A DNA stretch of 64,000 nt from an uncultured Roseivirga sp. GTDB lineage: Bacteria > Bacteroidota > Bacteroidia > Cytophagales > Cyclobacteriaceae. The first letter of the stretch is position 1. Every line of letters starts with the position of its first letter. The translations under genes and the position numbers were made by a program. The stretch lies in contig CANLOY010000001.1 in NCBI GenBank assembly GCA_947493005.1, forward strand, positions 744,001 to 808,000, given 5' to 3'. The notes under the pieces are model-generated. The model did no database searches and was not told the DNA's origin. It worked only from the letters and a program-made list of their open reading frames with translations. Of the stretch, positions 45,501 to 54,800 are shown one piece after another.

Positions 45501-45908
45501 GTCTTAGGTGAAATGAATACAAAGGTTTCTGTTTATAAAGCTGCAGCCAAGGCTTTACCTTCTCAAGAGTCCGCTGTCGTATTTAAGGAAGCGATGAACC
45601 TGGAAGAAAAGCTCAATGCTATTCGTATCTCAATGAACGGAGACCCTACTTTTGGAAGACTTGATATTGATGCGGAATACGGAATGAGACAACGCGCCCA
45701 AAATGCCATTTTTGATGTGTTTGGATCTACTTCAAATGTAACAGGAACCTCAGAAGCTAACTATGAAATAGCAGCAAGTGAGTTTGAAGTCATTCTTAAA
45801 AATGTAAAAATTCTTCAGAATGCATTCGAACAAATGGATAATAGATTAGGACTAGCAAGTTCACCGACACTACCAGGTCAATTACCTAAGTGGAAAAAAG
45901 GGCAATAA
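42597..45908 (+). CDS. Large secreted BNR/sortilin (VPS10)-like beta-propeller protein
   Basis: The 1,103-residue protein has a signal peptide (MKKLVSLILISFLSLTFQADILGQ) and a Lys-rich linker. A double beta-propeller covers about 40-760. It is built from BNR/Asp-box repeats such as GLYKTTDGGKNWTKVL, GIYKSTDAGNTWEKAN and YVSNDKGRTWKNIS, with DPRNPDVIYA strands between. The C-terminal part (about 770-1103) has a FlgD-like beta domain (LRRGLAKGMNQIVWDLTY) and a helical bundle. Family annotations include glycosyl hydrolase and VPS10, but no catalytic residues can be assigned. The ATG at 42597 begins the signal peptide; the frame extends upstream only through a TTG. Confidence 0.87.
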   Translation: MKKLVSLILISFLSLTFQADILGQRKKKKKQEQPKVEDPFKGVSLSSIKFRSIGPALTSGRIADIAVNPKNTSEFYVAAAAGGVWKTTNAGTTFRPIFDQYGSYSIGALAMDPNNHNVIWVGTGENNNQRSVSYGDGLYKSVDGGASFKKVGLEKSEHIGMIKVDPRNSDVVYVAATGPLWSAGGDRGLYKTTDGGKNWTKVLEISEHTGVNEVHLDPRNPDVIYATAHQRRRRQWTYLGGGPESGIYKSTDAGNTWEKANKGLPGVDKGRIGMAISPANPEIIYAVVEAKSGQGGFFKSTNRGASWQKMSSTSSSGNYYQEIVADPVDENRVYLLNTFTQVTTDGGKTFNNLGEKSKHWDNHAMWIDPSNPLHILQGCDGGVYETYDRGQNWKFFTNLPVTQFYKVSVDNAKPFYNVMGGTQDNYSLHGPSQTVSQHGIISSDWIVTQGGDGFESVPDPVDDNIVYAQYQNGGLIRFDRRSGEGVTIIPRPRKGEKAYNFNWDAPLMVSPHDHKTLYYAANKLFKSTNRGDSWEVISGELDQNIDRNLLPVMGKVWPMDAVAKNGSTSRYGAAVSLDESRIQKGLLYVGSDDGQISISEDDGKNWRTINRFEGVPENTYVYDLVASKHDENTVYAAFNNHKSGNFTPYIYVSNDKGRTWKNISANLPTGAVYAIEQDHIDENILFVGTEYGVHVSINGGKSWKALKSGIPTINVRDLAIQERESDLAVATFGRGFYILDNYSPLRELSKKVTEKPAHVFAIKDAYMFNTWTPLGSLGSREKGFQGEMFYAAKNPQRGAVIRYWIKEGTSTLSAERKKKEAKAFKKGETIAYPTVEQYKAEQSELPAYLVFTIKDQQGDVVSELRRGLAKGMNQIVWDLTYTSFGQVSQGQASQTQGLPSSGVLVVPGTYTVSISKNVNGELETLTGPTSFEVMELDNRTIPASDWSKMTAFKKKAVNLMNAINSTQAVLGEMNTKVSVYKAAAKALPSQESAVVFKEAMNLEEKLNAIRISMNGDPTFGRLDIDAEYGMRQRAQNAIFDVFGSTSNVTGTSEANYEIAASEFEVILKNVKILQNAFEQMDNRLGLASSPTLPGQLPKWKKGQ

Positions 45909-45924
45909 ACTCACATCAATAGAA

Positions 45925-45965
45925 AAGGAATATCAACCCGCTTTCATTAGGTTGATATTCCTTCT
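45925..45965 (+). terminator. Probable terminator after the BNR protein gene
   Basis: Fourteen-bp perfect arms AAGGAATATCAACC and GGTTGATATTCCTT have an 11-nt loop. The T-tract is weak (TTCTC). The rest of the 283-bp gap to 46191 has no recognisable element. Confidence 0.65.
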
Positions 45966-46191
45966 CATATACTCTCCTCTATTGAAAGTCAAAAACTACT
46001 TTTTTGACTCCGAACATTCTTCGGAATATATGTACAAACCCATATTATCAAATCATTATTTAGCAACAAACAACACAAAATTGTGTGTAAAAGAATTGAT
46101 TTCTGTGGTATATTTAACATTCATTCTAACCTCGACTACTACTGAAGAATGGCAAAACCTGTAAATTTGCTAATAGCGCGCTGCTGGATCA

Positions 46192-47370
46192 TTGAAGTAC
46201 ATAGTTGCCATACTAGTATGCTTAATTTCTGAGAATATATATTCTCAGGACCTGATTTCTGTTGCCTCAACTTTCTTAAACGACCAAGACTATATTGAAG
46301 CAAAAAAGGCCATTGACGAGGCTTTTGAAGGGCAAAATGTTAATGATAACTATAGAGCCTGGTTTACAAAGGCAAGAATTTATCATGAGATATATAACTC
46401 TAAAGATGCTAACCTCAGACAGTTCAAGCGTGATAAAACTGCGTTTGTTACTACAATTGTAGAGGCTTACAATAAAACACAATCGCTAACAACCAGAACC
46501 AGCAATCTATGGGTTGCCTCGAAAAACCAAATCGAAATTCTATGGGCTGCAGGGATTAATGAAGGAGACAAGCTGTTCAAAGAACAAAGGTTTGAAGAAG
46601 CAATTAAAGCATTTGAAGTCTCTAAAATATCCAAACCAGAAGATGCAAAAGCATATATCTACTCTGCAATTTGTGCTCTATATGCAGGGGAGTATGAACT
46701 GGCCGTAGAAAACTATCTGGCTTCAAAAGACCTTGAAGGATTGAGTCGAGAAGCCTATGACGGATTGATCATAGCCAAGCGAAAACTGCAAGTTCCTACA
46801 GAAGAGTTACTGGATGTTATTGAAGACGCCAGGTTCAATTACCCCAACCACATTCCCTACATTATTGAACAGTTAAGAACACTCATAAGGCTAAACAAAC
46901 TGGAAGAAGCCGAATCTACTCTGAATACAGCCATTCAAAGGAACCCTAATAATGCACAGCTGATTTTAAGGCAGGCCGATTTATTCGATATCATTTTCAA
47001 ATCATCCTATATCAATGGACAACCCGAAAGGTCAGAAAGGTATTTCGAAAAAGCATCCACTAACTATGAGCGCTATCTGGCTTCTTTTCCTGATGATTTT
47101 GCCGCCAATTACAACTATGCCGTTATGATTAATGAGCAAGCTAACCGAAACTACGTGAGAATAAACCTGATGAGCAATGAAGAATACGAGCTCAAGGGAG
47201 CAGACACAGAAGAAATTGGTCATGACTGGACCAGAAAGGCTTTGCCATACATGGAAAAGGCCTGGAATGTAAGACCCGGAGACAAAAAAGTTAAAGAAGC
47301 ACTTACTGTTTTTTATGGGCGCCTTAAAATGGATGAAAAACTAGCAGCGTTAAATAGTAATGGAAATTAA
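46192..47370 (+). CDS. Exported tetratricopeptide-repeat protein
   Basis: The 392 residues begin with a signal peptide (KYIVAILVCLISENIYSQ) followed by TPR helices through most of the chain: YIEAKKAIDEAFEG, GDKLFKEQRFEEAIKAFEVSKI, AYIYSAICALYAGEYELAVENYLAS, LIRLNKLEEAESTLNTAIQRNPNNAQLILRQADL and WTRKALPYMEKAWNVRPGDKKVKEAL. Such proteins are usually scaffolds in the periplasm. The start is TTG, preceded by ATCA; no ATG keeps the signal peptide. It overlaps the next gene by 11 bp. Confidence 0.8.
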   Translation: MKYIVAILVCLISENIYSQDLISVASTFLNDQDYIEAKKAIDEAFEGQNVNDNYRAWFTKARIYHEIYNSKDANLRQFKRDKTAFVTTIVEAYNKTQSLTTRTSNLWVASKNQIEILWAAGINEGDKLFKEQRFEEAIKAFEVSKISKPEDAKAYIYSAICALYAGEYELAVENYLASKDLEGLSREAYDGLIIAKRKLQVPTEELLDVIEDARFNYPNHIPYIIEQLRTLIRLNKLEEAESTLNTAIQRNPNNAQLILRQADLFDIIFKSSYINGQPERSERYFEKASTNYERYLASFPDDFAANYNYAVMINEQANRNYVRINLMSNEEYELKGADTEEIGHDWTRKALPYMEKAWNVRPGDKKVKEALTVFYGRLKMDEKLAALNSNGN

Positions 47371-47890
47371 GGTTGTTGTAGGTTCTAAAAACCCGGTAAA
47401 AGTTAATTGTACAAAAGCGGCTTTTGAAAAGGCTTTTCCTGATCATTCTATTATTGTCGAGGGTGTTTCTGTACCATCTGGGGTTAGTGACCAGCCCATG
47501 ACTGATCAAGAAACATGGACAGGAGCCAAGAATAGAACTGAAGCTGCCAAATCAGAATTCAATCAAGCCGATTACTGGGTAGGTATTGAAGGAGGTATTT
47601 CCGATAGCAAAAACCATATGGAAGCCTTTGCATGGGTTTACATACTTTCAAAAGAGCAACAAGGGCAAGCCAGAACAGCCACTTTTCAGCTTCCTCCAAA
47701 AATACGTGACCTTGTCAATCAAGGCATTGAATTGGGTATTGCCGATGATATGGTTTTCAATCGTCAAAACTCCAAACAATCCAATGGTGCTGTTGGCATT
47801 CTCACAAAAGACCTTATTGACAGGGCTGAATATTATGAACCAGCCGTAGTGTTGGCGCTTATTCCATTTGTCAATTCGGAATTGTATTAA
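47360..47890 (+). CDS. yjjX: Inosine/xanthosine triphosphatase (YjjX/DUF84 type)
   Basis: The 176-residue cytoplasmic phosphatase removes ITP and XTP. It has the ITPase-like N-terminal VVGSKNPVKVNCTKAAFEKAF (substrate loop), SGVSDQPMTDQETWTGAKNRT, VGIEGGI and a C-terminal NSKQSNGAVGILTKDLIDR motif. Length and motifs match YjjX. It is translationally coupled to the TPR gene, with no evident functional link. Confidence 0.9.
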   Translation: MEIKVVVGSKNPVKVNCTKAAFEKAFPDHSIIVEGVSVPSGVSDQPMTDQETWTGAKNRTEAAKSEFNQADYWVGIEGGISDSKNHMEAFAWVYILSKEQQGQARTATFQLPPKIRDLVNQGIELGIADDMVFNRQNSKQSNGAVGILTKDLIDRAEYYEPAVVLALIPFVNSELY

Positions 47891-47895
47891 ATAAG

Positions 47896-48831
47896 TCAGC
47901 GCTTCCACAATTTCCTTGTAGGCTTAAATGGCTTGGTTAATTTGTTCATACCAAATTGAATCAGGAATTCATGTGAACCTGTATTAACCCTGCTTAGAGA
48001 AGCAGGTCCAGACGGTATATCATAAGAGTAAGCGAAATAATAATCTCTCGCCAGTTTTAGCCTGAAAAGAAAGTCAAAAGATTCAAAGGAACGATACGAA
48101 AAACCAATCCATATAGAACTACGCATTCCCAAAATAGCATTGATATCAAATTGTGCAGGGTTTCCTGACTGAACTTTCAATAGCGTGCTAACATCTAGTA
48201 TCATTTGATTTTTGAGTGTAAAAGCATACCCATTGTCCAAATAAATAAAACGGTTAATATCAGAACCTTCCTGGAAAGCAAACTGCTCAAACTTTTGCTC
48301 AACCAAATTGGGTATGGATAATCCAACATGAAATTTTTCATCATAATAATAAACACCTGCACCGAAGTTAGGTCGAAAGGAAGTTCTGTTTCCCGAAGCA
48401 AAAATAGGGTCATCAGCAAACCCATCTAACTCGGAAAAATTAGTTTGGTCTGTTAAAATACCTCCTTGCAAACCGAAAGAAATAAATGCTTCTTTTTTCA
48501 CCTCAAGCTTATAAGAAGCTGTCAGATAAGCCGCCCTTTGCGTGGTGACACCTATTTTGTCACTTACCATGATTCCACCCAAAGACATGGTCTTTTCAAA
48601 GTTTATGGGCGCATGCAAACTGAGCGCCTGAGTTTTAGGAGCTCCATCAATTCCTCTCCATTGATCTCTGACTAATAGTGCGGCTTGAAGCCTATTGCCA
48701 ACACCAGTGTAGGCTGGGTTTATAAGGTGACGAGTGAAAATATACTGCGTATTTAAAATTTGTTGTTGGCCTAGTACTCCAAGAGGAGATAGTATAAAGC
48801 ATATAGTCAGTAGTAACTTGGTTCTGGTCAT
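47896..48831 (-). CDS. PorP/SprF-family type IX secretion membrane protein
   Basis: The 311-residue outer-membrane beta-barrel has a signal peptide (about 1-22, ending VLGQ). The family N-terminus QQQILNTQYIFTRHLINPAYTGVGNRLQAALLVRDQWRGIDGAP is followed by barrel strands to the C-terminus. SprF-type proteins are needed for export of the SprB adhesin in Flavobacterium; PorP belongs to the T9SS itself. It starts 4 bp after the giant Calx-beta gene stops, in the same direction. The arrangement is that of an adhesin gene followed by its dedicated SprF. Confidence 0.92.
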   Translation of the reverse strand: MTRTKLLLTICFILSPLGVLGQQQILNTQYIFTRHLINPAYTGVGNRLQAALLVRDQWRGIDGAPKTQALSLHAPINFEKTMSLGGIMVSDKIGVTTQRAAYLTASYKLEVKKEAFISFGLQGGILTDQTNFSELDGFADDPIFASGNRTSFRPNFGAGVYYYDEKFHVGLSIPNLVEQKFEQFAFQEGSDINRFIYLDNGYAFTLKNQMILDVSTLLKVQSGNPAQFDINAILGMRSSIWIGFSYRSFESFDFLFRLKLARDYYFAYSYDIPSGPASLSRVNTGSHEFLIQFGMNKLTKPFKPTRKLWKR

Positions 48832-48835
48832 CTTA

Positions 48836-51800
48836 TCAACGCTTTAGTATGAAAAAGCCTGTTACAGTCTTACTACCATCATTTGGTTCTATCACATAGA
48901 AATATGTACCATTGGGAACAATTCGATCTGTGTTCACAAAGAACCCAGTATTTGGCACCCCAGTCCACCCTTTATCTCGGTTATTATACCCTGTTATTTC
49001 AAAAACTAAACTCCCGTTTCTATTGAAAATGCTCACCCTGTTGTTTGGGTATTTTTCCGCATCTCTTATTTGAAGTACATCGTTGATTCCGTCTCCATTT
49101 GGACTGAATATCTTATTGATGTTCATGTTTTCTTCTGAGTCAAGAAAGTTGAAAATACCATCGCCATCAGTGTCATCGTCAAATAGGTTTAAATTGTTAT
49201 TTGCGTCTTCTTCAAGGGTTGGTATGCCATCACCATCATCGTCATTATCTAGGTAATTAGGTAGTCCATCACCATCTGTATCATCATTATCTGGATTACC
49301 ATTGTTGTCAATATCTTCATCTTGGGTCCTGATCGAATCTCCATCATCATCATTGTCCAGATAGTTGGGTAACCCATCTCCATCCGTATCATCATCATCT
49401 AGGTTTCCGTTATTATTCAAATCCTCTTCTATATCAATGATTCCATCACCATCTGAATCCGTTATGTTAGGTGTAAATGTGACCTCTTCATTATCCCGAA
49501 TCAGAACTCCTTCCAATAAACCGGTTATCGTTACCACTTCGCTAACCGTATTTGTAATTGTAGCAGTATAGCTTCCATCAAGGTTATCCGTAACCGCACT
49601 TAACACAGCACTTCCTGTTGTATTCAAAAGAACCGCTCCTCCAGAGTTCGTTAACAAGTTGCCACCAGCGTCAGATAACTGTACCTCAATTGTTGATGTG
49701 GCTATTCCATCGGCCATTACACTAAGAGGAGTAGCTGTTATAGTCGTATTCACATTTGTCGGATCCGCTGCATCATTATCTCCGATCTGGATAGATTGAG
49801 TAATCATGCTACCTAAAACAACTCCTGATGTAGGGTTACTAAGAGTAAGTACAGCGGTTTCATTACCTTCAATATCTGTATCGTCCTGTATAGTAAAGGT
49901 GGCTGTACCTATTGTTTGGCCATTCAAAATAGTAATGGTCGTTGTACTTAAAGTATAATCTGTATTTGTAATACCGGTACCGCTTACTCCAATGTCAACC
50001 GATTGATCACCAACTACTGTACTGGCGGCAGTAGCGGTAACTATAATCGCAGTAGTAGCAGCCTCTGTACCGGTATTAGTATTTACACTCAGTTCTACAA
50101 TTGGAAAATCATTATCGGTAATCGCTATGTTTTGGGTGGTGGTAGAACCTAAAGTAATTCCAGCAGATGGATTGCTAATCGTTAAAGTAGCTGTCTCGGT
50201 GCCTTCAATATCTGAGTCGTCTTGAATCGTAAATGTGACTGTTCCAGAAGTCTGGCCATTTAATATGGTAATGGTAGAACTACTTAAAGTATAGTCTGTA
50301 CCCGTAATGCCTGAACCACTGACTCCTAGATCAACCGTTTGATCTCCGGTGACGGCTGCAGACGCGGTAGCAGTAACAGTTATCACAGTTCCTGCTGCCT
50401 CGGTGCCAGTATTAGCACTTACACTCAAATCAACAGGTGGAAAATCATTGTCGGTAATGACTATGTTTTGGGTAGTAGTACTGCCCAATGTAATCCCTGC
50501 TGAAGGATTACTAATCGTTAAAGTAGCGGTCTCAGTGCCTTCAATTGTACTATCATCTTGGACTGTAAAGGTGACTGTACCTGTGGTCTGGCCATTTAAA
50601 ATGGTAATGGTAGTATTACTGAGCGTATAATCCGTTCCAGTAATGCCTGTTCCACTTACCCCTAAATCAATAGTCTGATCTCCGGAAACTGCTGCCGATG
50701 CAGTGGCAGTTACAGTAATAGCCGTAGCCCCTGCCTCAGTGCCGGTGTTAGCACTTACACTCAAATCAATCGATGGAAAATCATTGTCGGTAATGACTAT
50801 GTTTTGGGTAGTAGTACTGCCTAAAGTAATTCCAGCAGATGGATTACTAATCGTAAGGGTAGCTGTCTCGGTACCTTCAATATCCGAATCATCCTGAACT
50901 GTGAAGGTGACTGTTCCAGTCGTAGCGCCATCTAAAATCGTGATGGTACTATTGCTCAGTGCATAGTCTGTGCCCATGATGCCTGCACCTGTCACAACAA
51001 GGTTAACTGTCTGATCTCCGGTTACAGCTTGAGATGCGGTAGCCGTTACGGTTATCACGGTGCCTGCTGCTTCGGTGCCTGTACTAGCACTTACGCTCAA
51101 ATCAACACTTGGAAAATCATCATCGGTAATCGTTATGTTTTGAGTAGTCGTACTGCCCAAAGTAATACCTGCTGAAGGATTACCAATCGTTAAAGTAGCA
51201 GTCTCGGAACCTTCAATATCTGAGTCATCCTGAACGGTAAAGGTAACCATGCCTGTTGTCTGACCATTTAATATGGTAATAGTCGTACTGCTTAATGTGT
51301 AATCGGCACTAGTTATGCCTGTGCCACTGACTCCTAAGTCAACCGTTTGGTCTCCTGAAACTGCACTTGAAGCAGTGGCTGTAACAGTGATGACTGTAGT
51401 TCCGGCCTCGGTGCCTGTGTTGGCTGAAACACTCAAATCAACTGATGGAAAGTCATTATCAGTGATAGCTATATTTTGGGTAGTAGTACTGCCTAAAGTA
51501 ATTCCAGCAGATGGATTACTAATTGTTAAAGTAGCTATCTCGGTGCCTTCAATTGCACTATCATCCTGAACAGTAAAAGTCACCGTACCTGTAGTTTGAC
51601 CATTTAATATTGTCATCGTAGTACTGCTTAATGTATAATCGGTACCGGTGATACCTGTACCACTGACTCCCAAGTCAACCGTTTGATCTCCAGTGACGGC
51701 TTGAGATGACGTTGCTGTGACTGTAATTACCGTAGTTCCGGCTTCGGTACCAGCATTAGCACTTGCATTCAAATCAACAGATGGAAAATCATCATCGGTA

Positions 51801-54800
51801 ATCGCTATGTTTTGGGTGGTGGTAGAGCCTAAAGTAAGCCCTGATGATGGATTACTAATAGTTAAAGCAGCTGTCTCAGTGCCTTCAATATCTAAATCAT
51901 CCTGAATTGTAAAAGTCACTGTACCTGTAGTCTGGCCATTTAATATGGTAATTGTAGAACTACTTAAAGTATAGTCTGTGCCGGCAATCCCTGTTCCTGT
52001 CACACCTAAGTCAACAGTTTGATCTCCGGTTACAGCTTGAGATGCTGTGGCAGTAACCGTGATAACTGTGCCTGCTGCCTCGGTACCTGCACTAGCACTT
52101 ACACTCAAATCAACACTTGGAAAATCATTATCGGTAATCGCTATGTCTTGAGTAGTCGTACTGCCCAAAGTAATACCTGCCGAAGGGTTACTAATCGTCA
52201 AAGTGGCTGTCTCGGTGCCTTCAATATCTGAGTCGTCCTGAACAATAAACGTAACCGTGCCAGAAGTCTGACCGTCCAGAATGGTGATGGTAGTATTACT
52301 GAGCGTATAATCCGCTCCAGTGATGCCTGTTCCACTCACCCCTAAATCAACAGTCTGATCACCAGTGACTGCTTGGGAGGCTGTGGCTGTAACCGTGATA
52401 ACTGTGCCTGCTGCCTCGGTACCTGTATTAGCACTTACGCTCAAATCAACACTTGGAAAATCATTATCCGTAATCGCTATGTTTTGAGTAGTCGTACTGC
52501 CTAAGGTAATTCCAGAAGATGGATTACTAATGGTTAAAATAGCTGTCTCTGTACCTTCAATTGTATTATCATCTTGGATTGTAAATGTGACTATTCCAGT
52601 AATCTGGCCATTTAATATGGTCATGGTCGTATTACTAAGCATATAATCTGTACCCGAAATACCAGTACCACTGACTCCTAAGTCAACAGTTTGGTCTCCT
52701 GAAACTGCACTTGAAGCAGTGGCTGTAACAGTAATGGCTGTTGCTCCAGCCTCGGTACCTGAGTTAGTGGAAGCACCTAAACTAACTATTGGATTGGCTG
52801 CAAAGTCATTATCAGTAATTACAATATTCTGACTCGTTATACTTCCAAGCAGTATACCAGAAGAAGGGTTGTTAATAGCCAAAACCGCTGTTTCAGGACC
52901 TTCAATATCTGAGTCGTCCTGAACAATAAACGTAACCGTACCAGAAGTCTGGCCATTAAGGATAGTGATAGTCGTTCCGCTTAATGTATAATCGCCACCA
53001 GTGATGCCTGTTCCACTTACCCCTAAATCAATAGTCTGATCACCAGATACTGCCTGAGATGAAGTTGCAGTAACAGTTATCACAGTCCATGCTGCTTCGG
53101 TGCCTGTATTAGCACTTACGCTCAAATCAACTAACGGAAAGTCATTATCAGTGATGGCTATGTTTTGCGTAGTGGTAGAACCTAGTGTAACACCCGTGGA
53201 TGGATTGCCAATCGTTAAAGTAGCTGTCTCGGTACCTTCGATATTTGTATCATCCTGAACAGTGAAAGTTACCGTTCCTGTTGTTTGACCATTTAATATG
53301 GTAATAGTGGTGCCACTTAGAGTATAATCTGTGCCATTTATGCCTGTTCCATTTACGCCTAAGTCAACGGTCTGATCTCCGGTGACTGCACTTGAAGCCG
53401 TGGCTGTTACGGTTATTACAGTTCCAGCTGCTTCGGTACCTGAGTTGGTGGTCACACTTAAACTTACTATAGGGTTTGGTGCAAAGTCATTGTCTGTAAT
53501 TACTACATTTTGATTCGTTGTACTTCCAAGCACTACTCCAGAAGAAGGGTTACTTATAGTCAGAACCGCAGTTTCAGGACCCTCAATATCCGAATCATCC
53601 TGAACCGTGAAGGTCACTGAACCGGTAGTCTGACCATTTAATATGGTGATGGTCGTATTACTAAGCATATAATCTGTACCTGAAATACCAGTACCACTAA
53701 CTCCTAAGTCAACGGTCTGATCTCCAGTAACAGCTGTCGATGACGTTGCTGTAACCGTAATAATAGTAGTCCCTGACTCGGTGCCAGCATTTGCGCTTAC
53801 GCTTAAGTCAATAGATGGAAAATCATTATCTGTAATAGATACATTCTGAGTAGTCGTAGAACCTAAAGTCACTCCTGCTGAAGGATTACTAATCGTTAAA
53901 GTAGCTGTCTCGGTGCCTTCAATATCAGCATCATCCTGAACAGTAAACGTCACTGAACCTGTCGTCTGACCATTTAATATCGTGATCGTAATGCTACTTA
54001 ATGTGTAATCTGTACCTGTAATTCCTGTACCTGTCACACCTAAGTCAACCGTTTGATTTCCACTAACCGCTTGAGATGATGTGGCAGTAACAGTGATGGC
54101 TGTTGTTCCTGCTTCTGCACCTGTATTAGCACTTACACTTAAGTCGACTGTTGGAAAGTCATTATCAGTAATAGATACATTCTGAGTAGTCGTACTGCCT
54201 AAAGTCACTCCTGCTGAAGGATTACTAATCGTTAAAGTAGCTGTCTCAGTGCCTTCAATTGTACTATCATCCTGAACGGTAAAGGTGACTGTACCTGTGG
54301 TCTGGCCATTAAGGATAGTAATTGTAGTAGCGCTTAAAATAAAATCTGTACTGGTGATTCCAGTACCGTTGATTCCCAAGTCAACCGTTTGATTTCCACT
54401 AACCGCTTGAGATGATGTGGCAGTAACAGTGATGGCTGTTGTTCCTGCTTCTGCACCTGTATTAGCACTTACACTTAAGTCGACTGTTGGAAAGTCATTA
54501 TCAGTAATAGATACATTCTGAGTAGTCGTACTACCTAAGCTTACTCCTGATGAAGGATTAGAAATCGTAAGTGTGACGGTCTCCGTGCCCTCAATATCTG
54601 AGTCATTCTGAATGGCGAAGGTCACTGAACCTGTCGTCTGGCCATTTAATATGGTAATGGTAGAACCACTTAAAGCATAATCTGTGCCCATGATGCCTGC
54701 ACCAGAAACTCCAAGATCAACCGTCTGATCACCAGATACTGCCTGAGATGCCGTAGCCGTTACGGTTATCACAGTTCCTGCTGCTTCGGTTCCAGTATTA

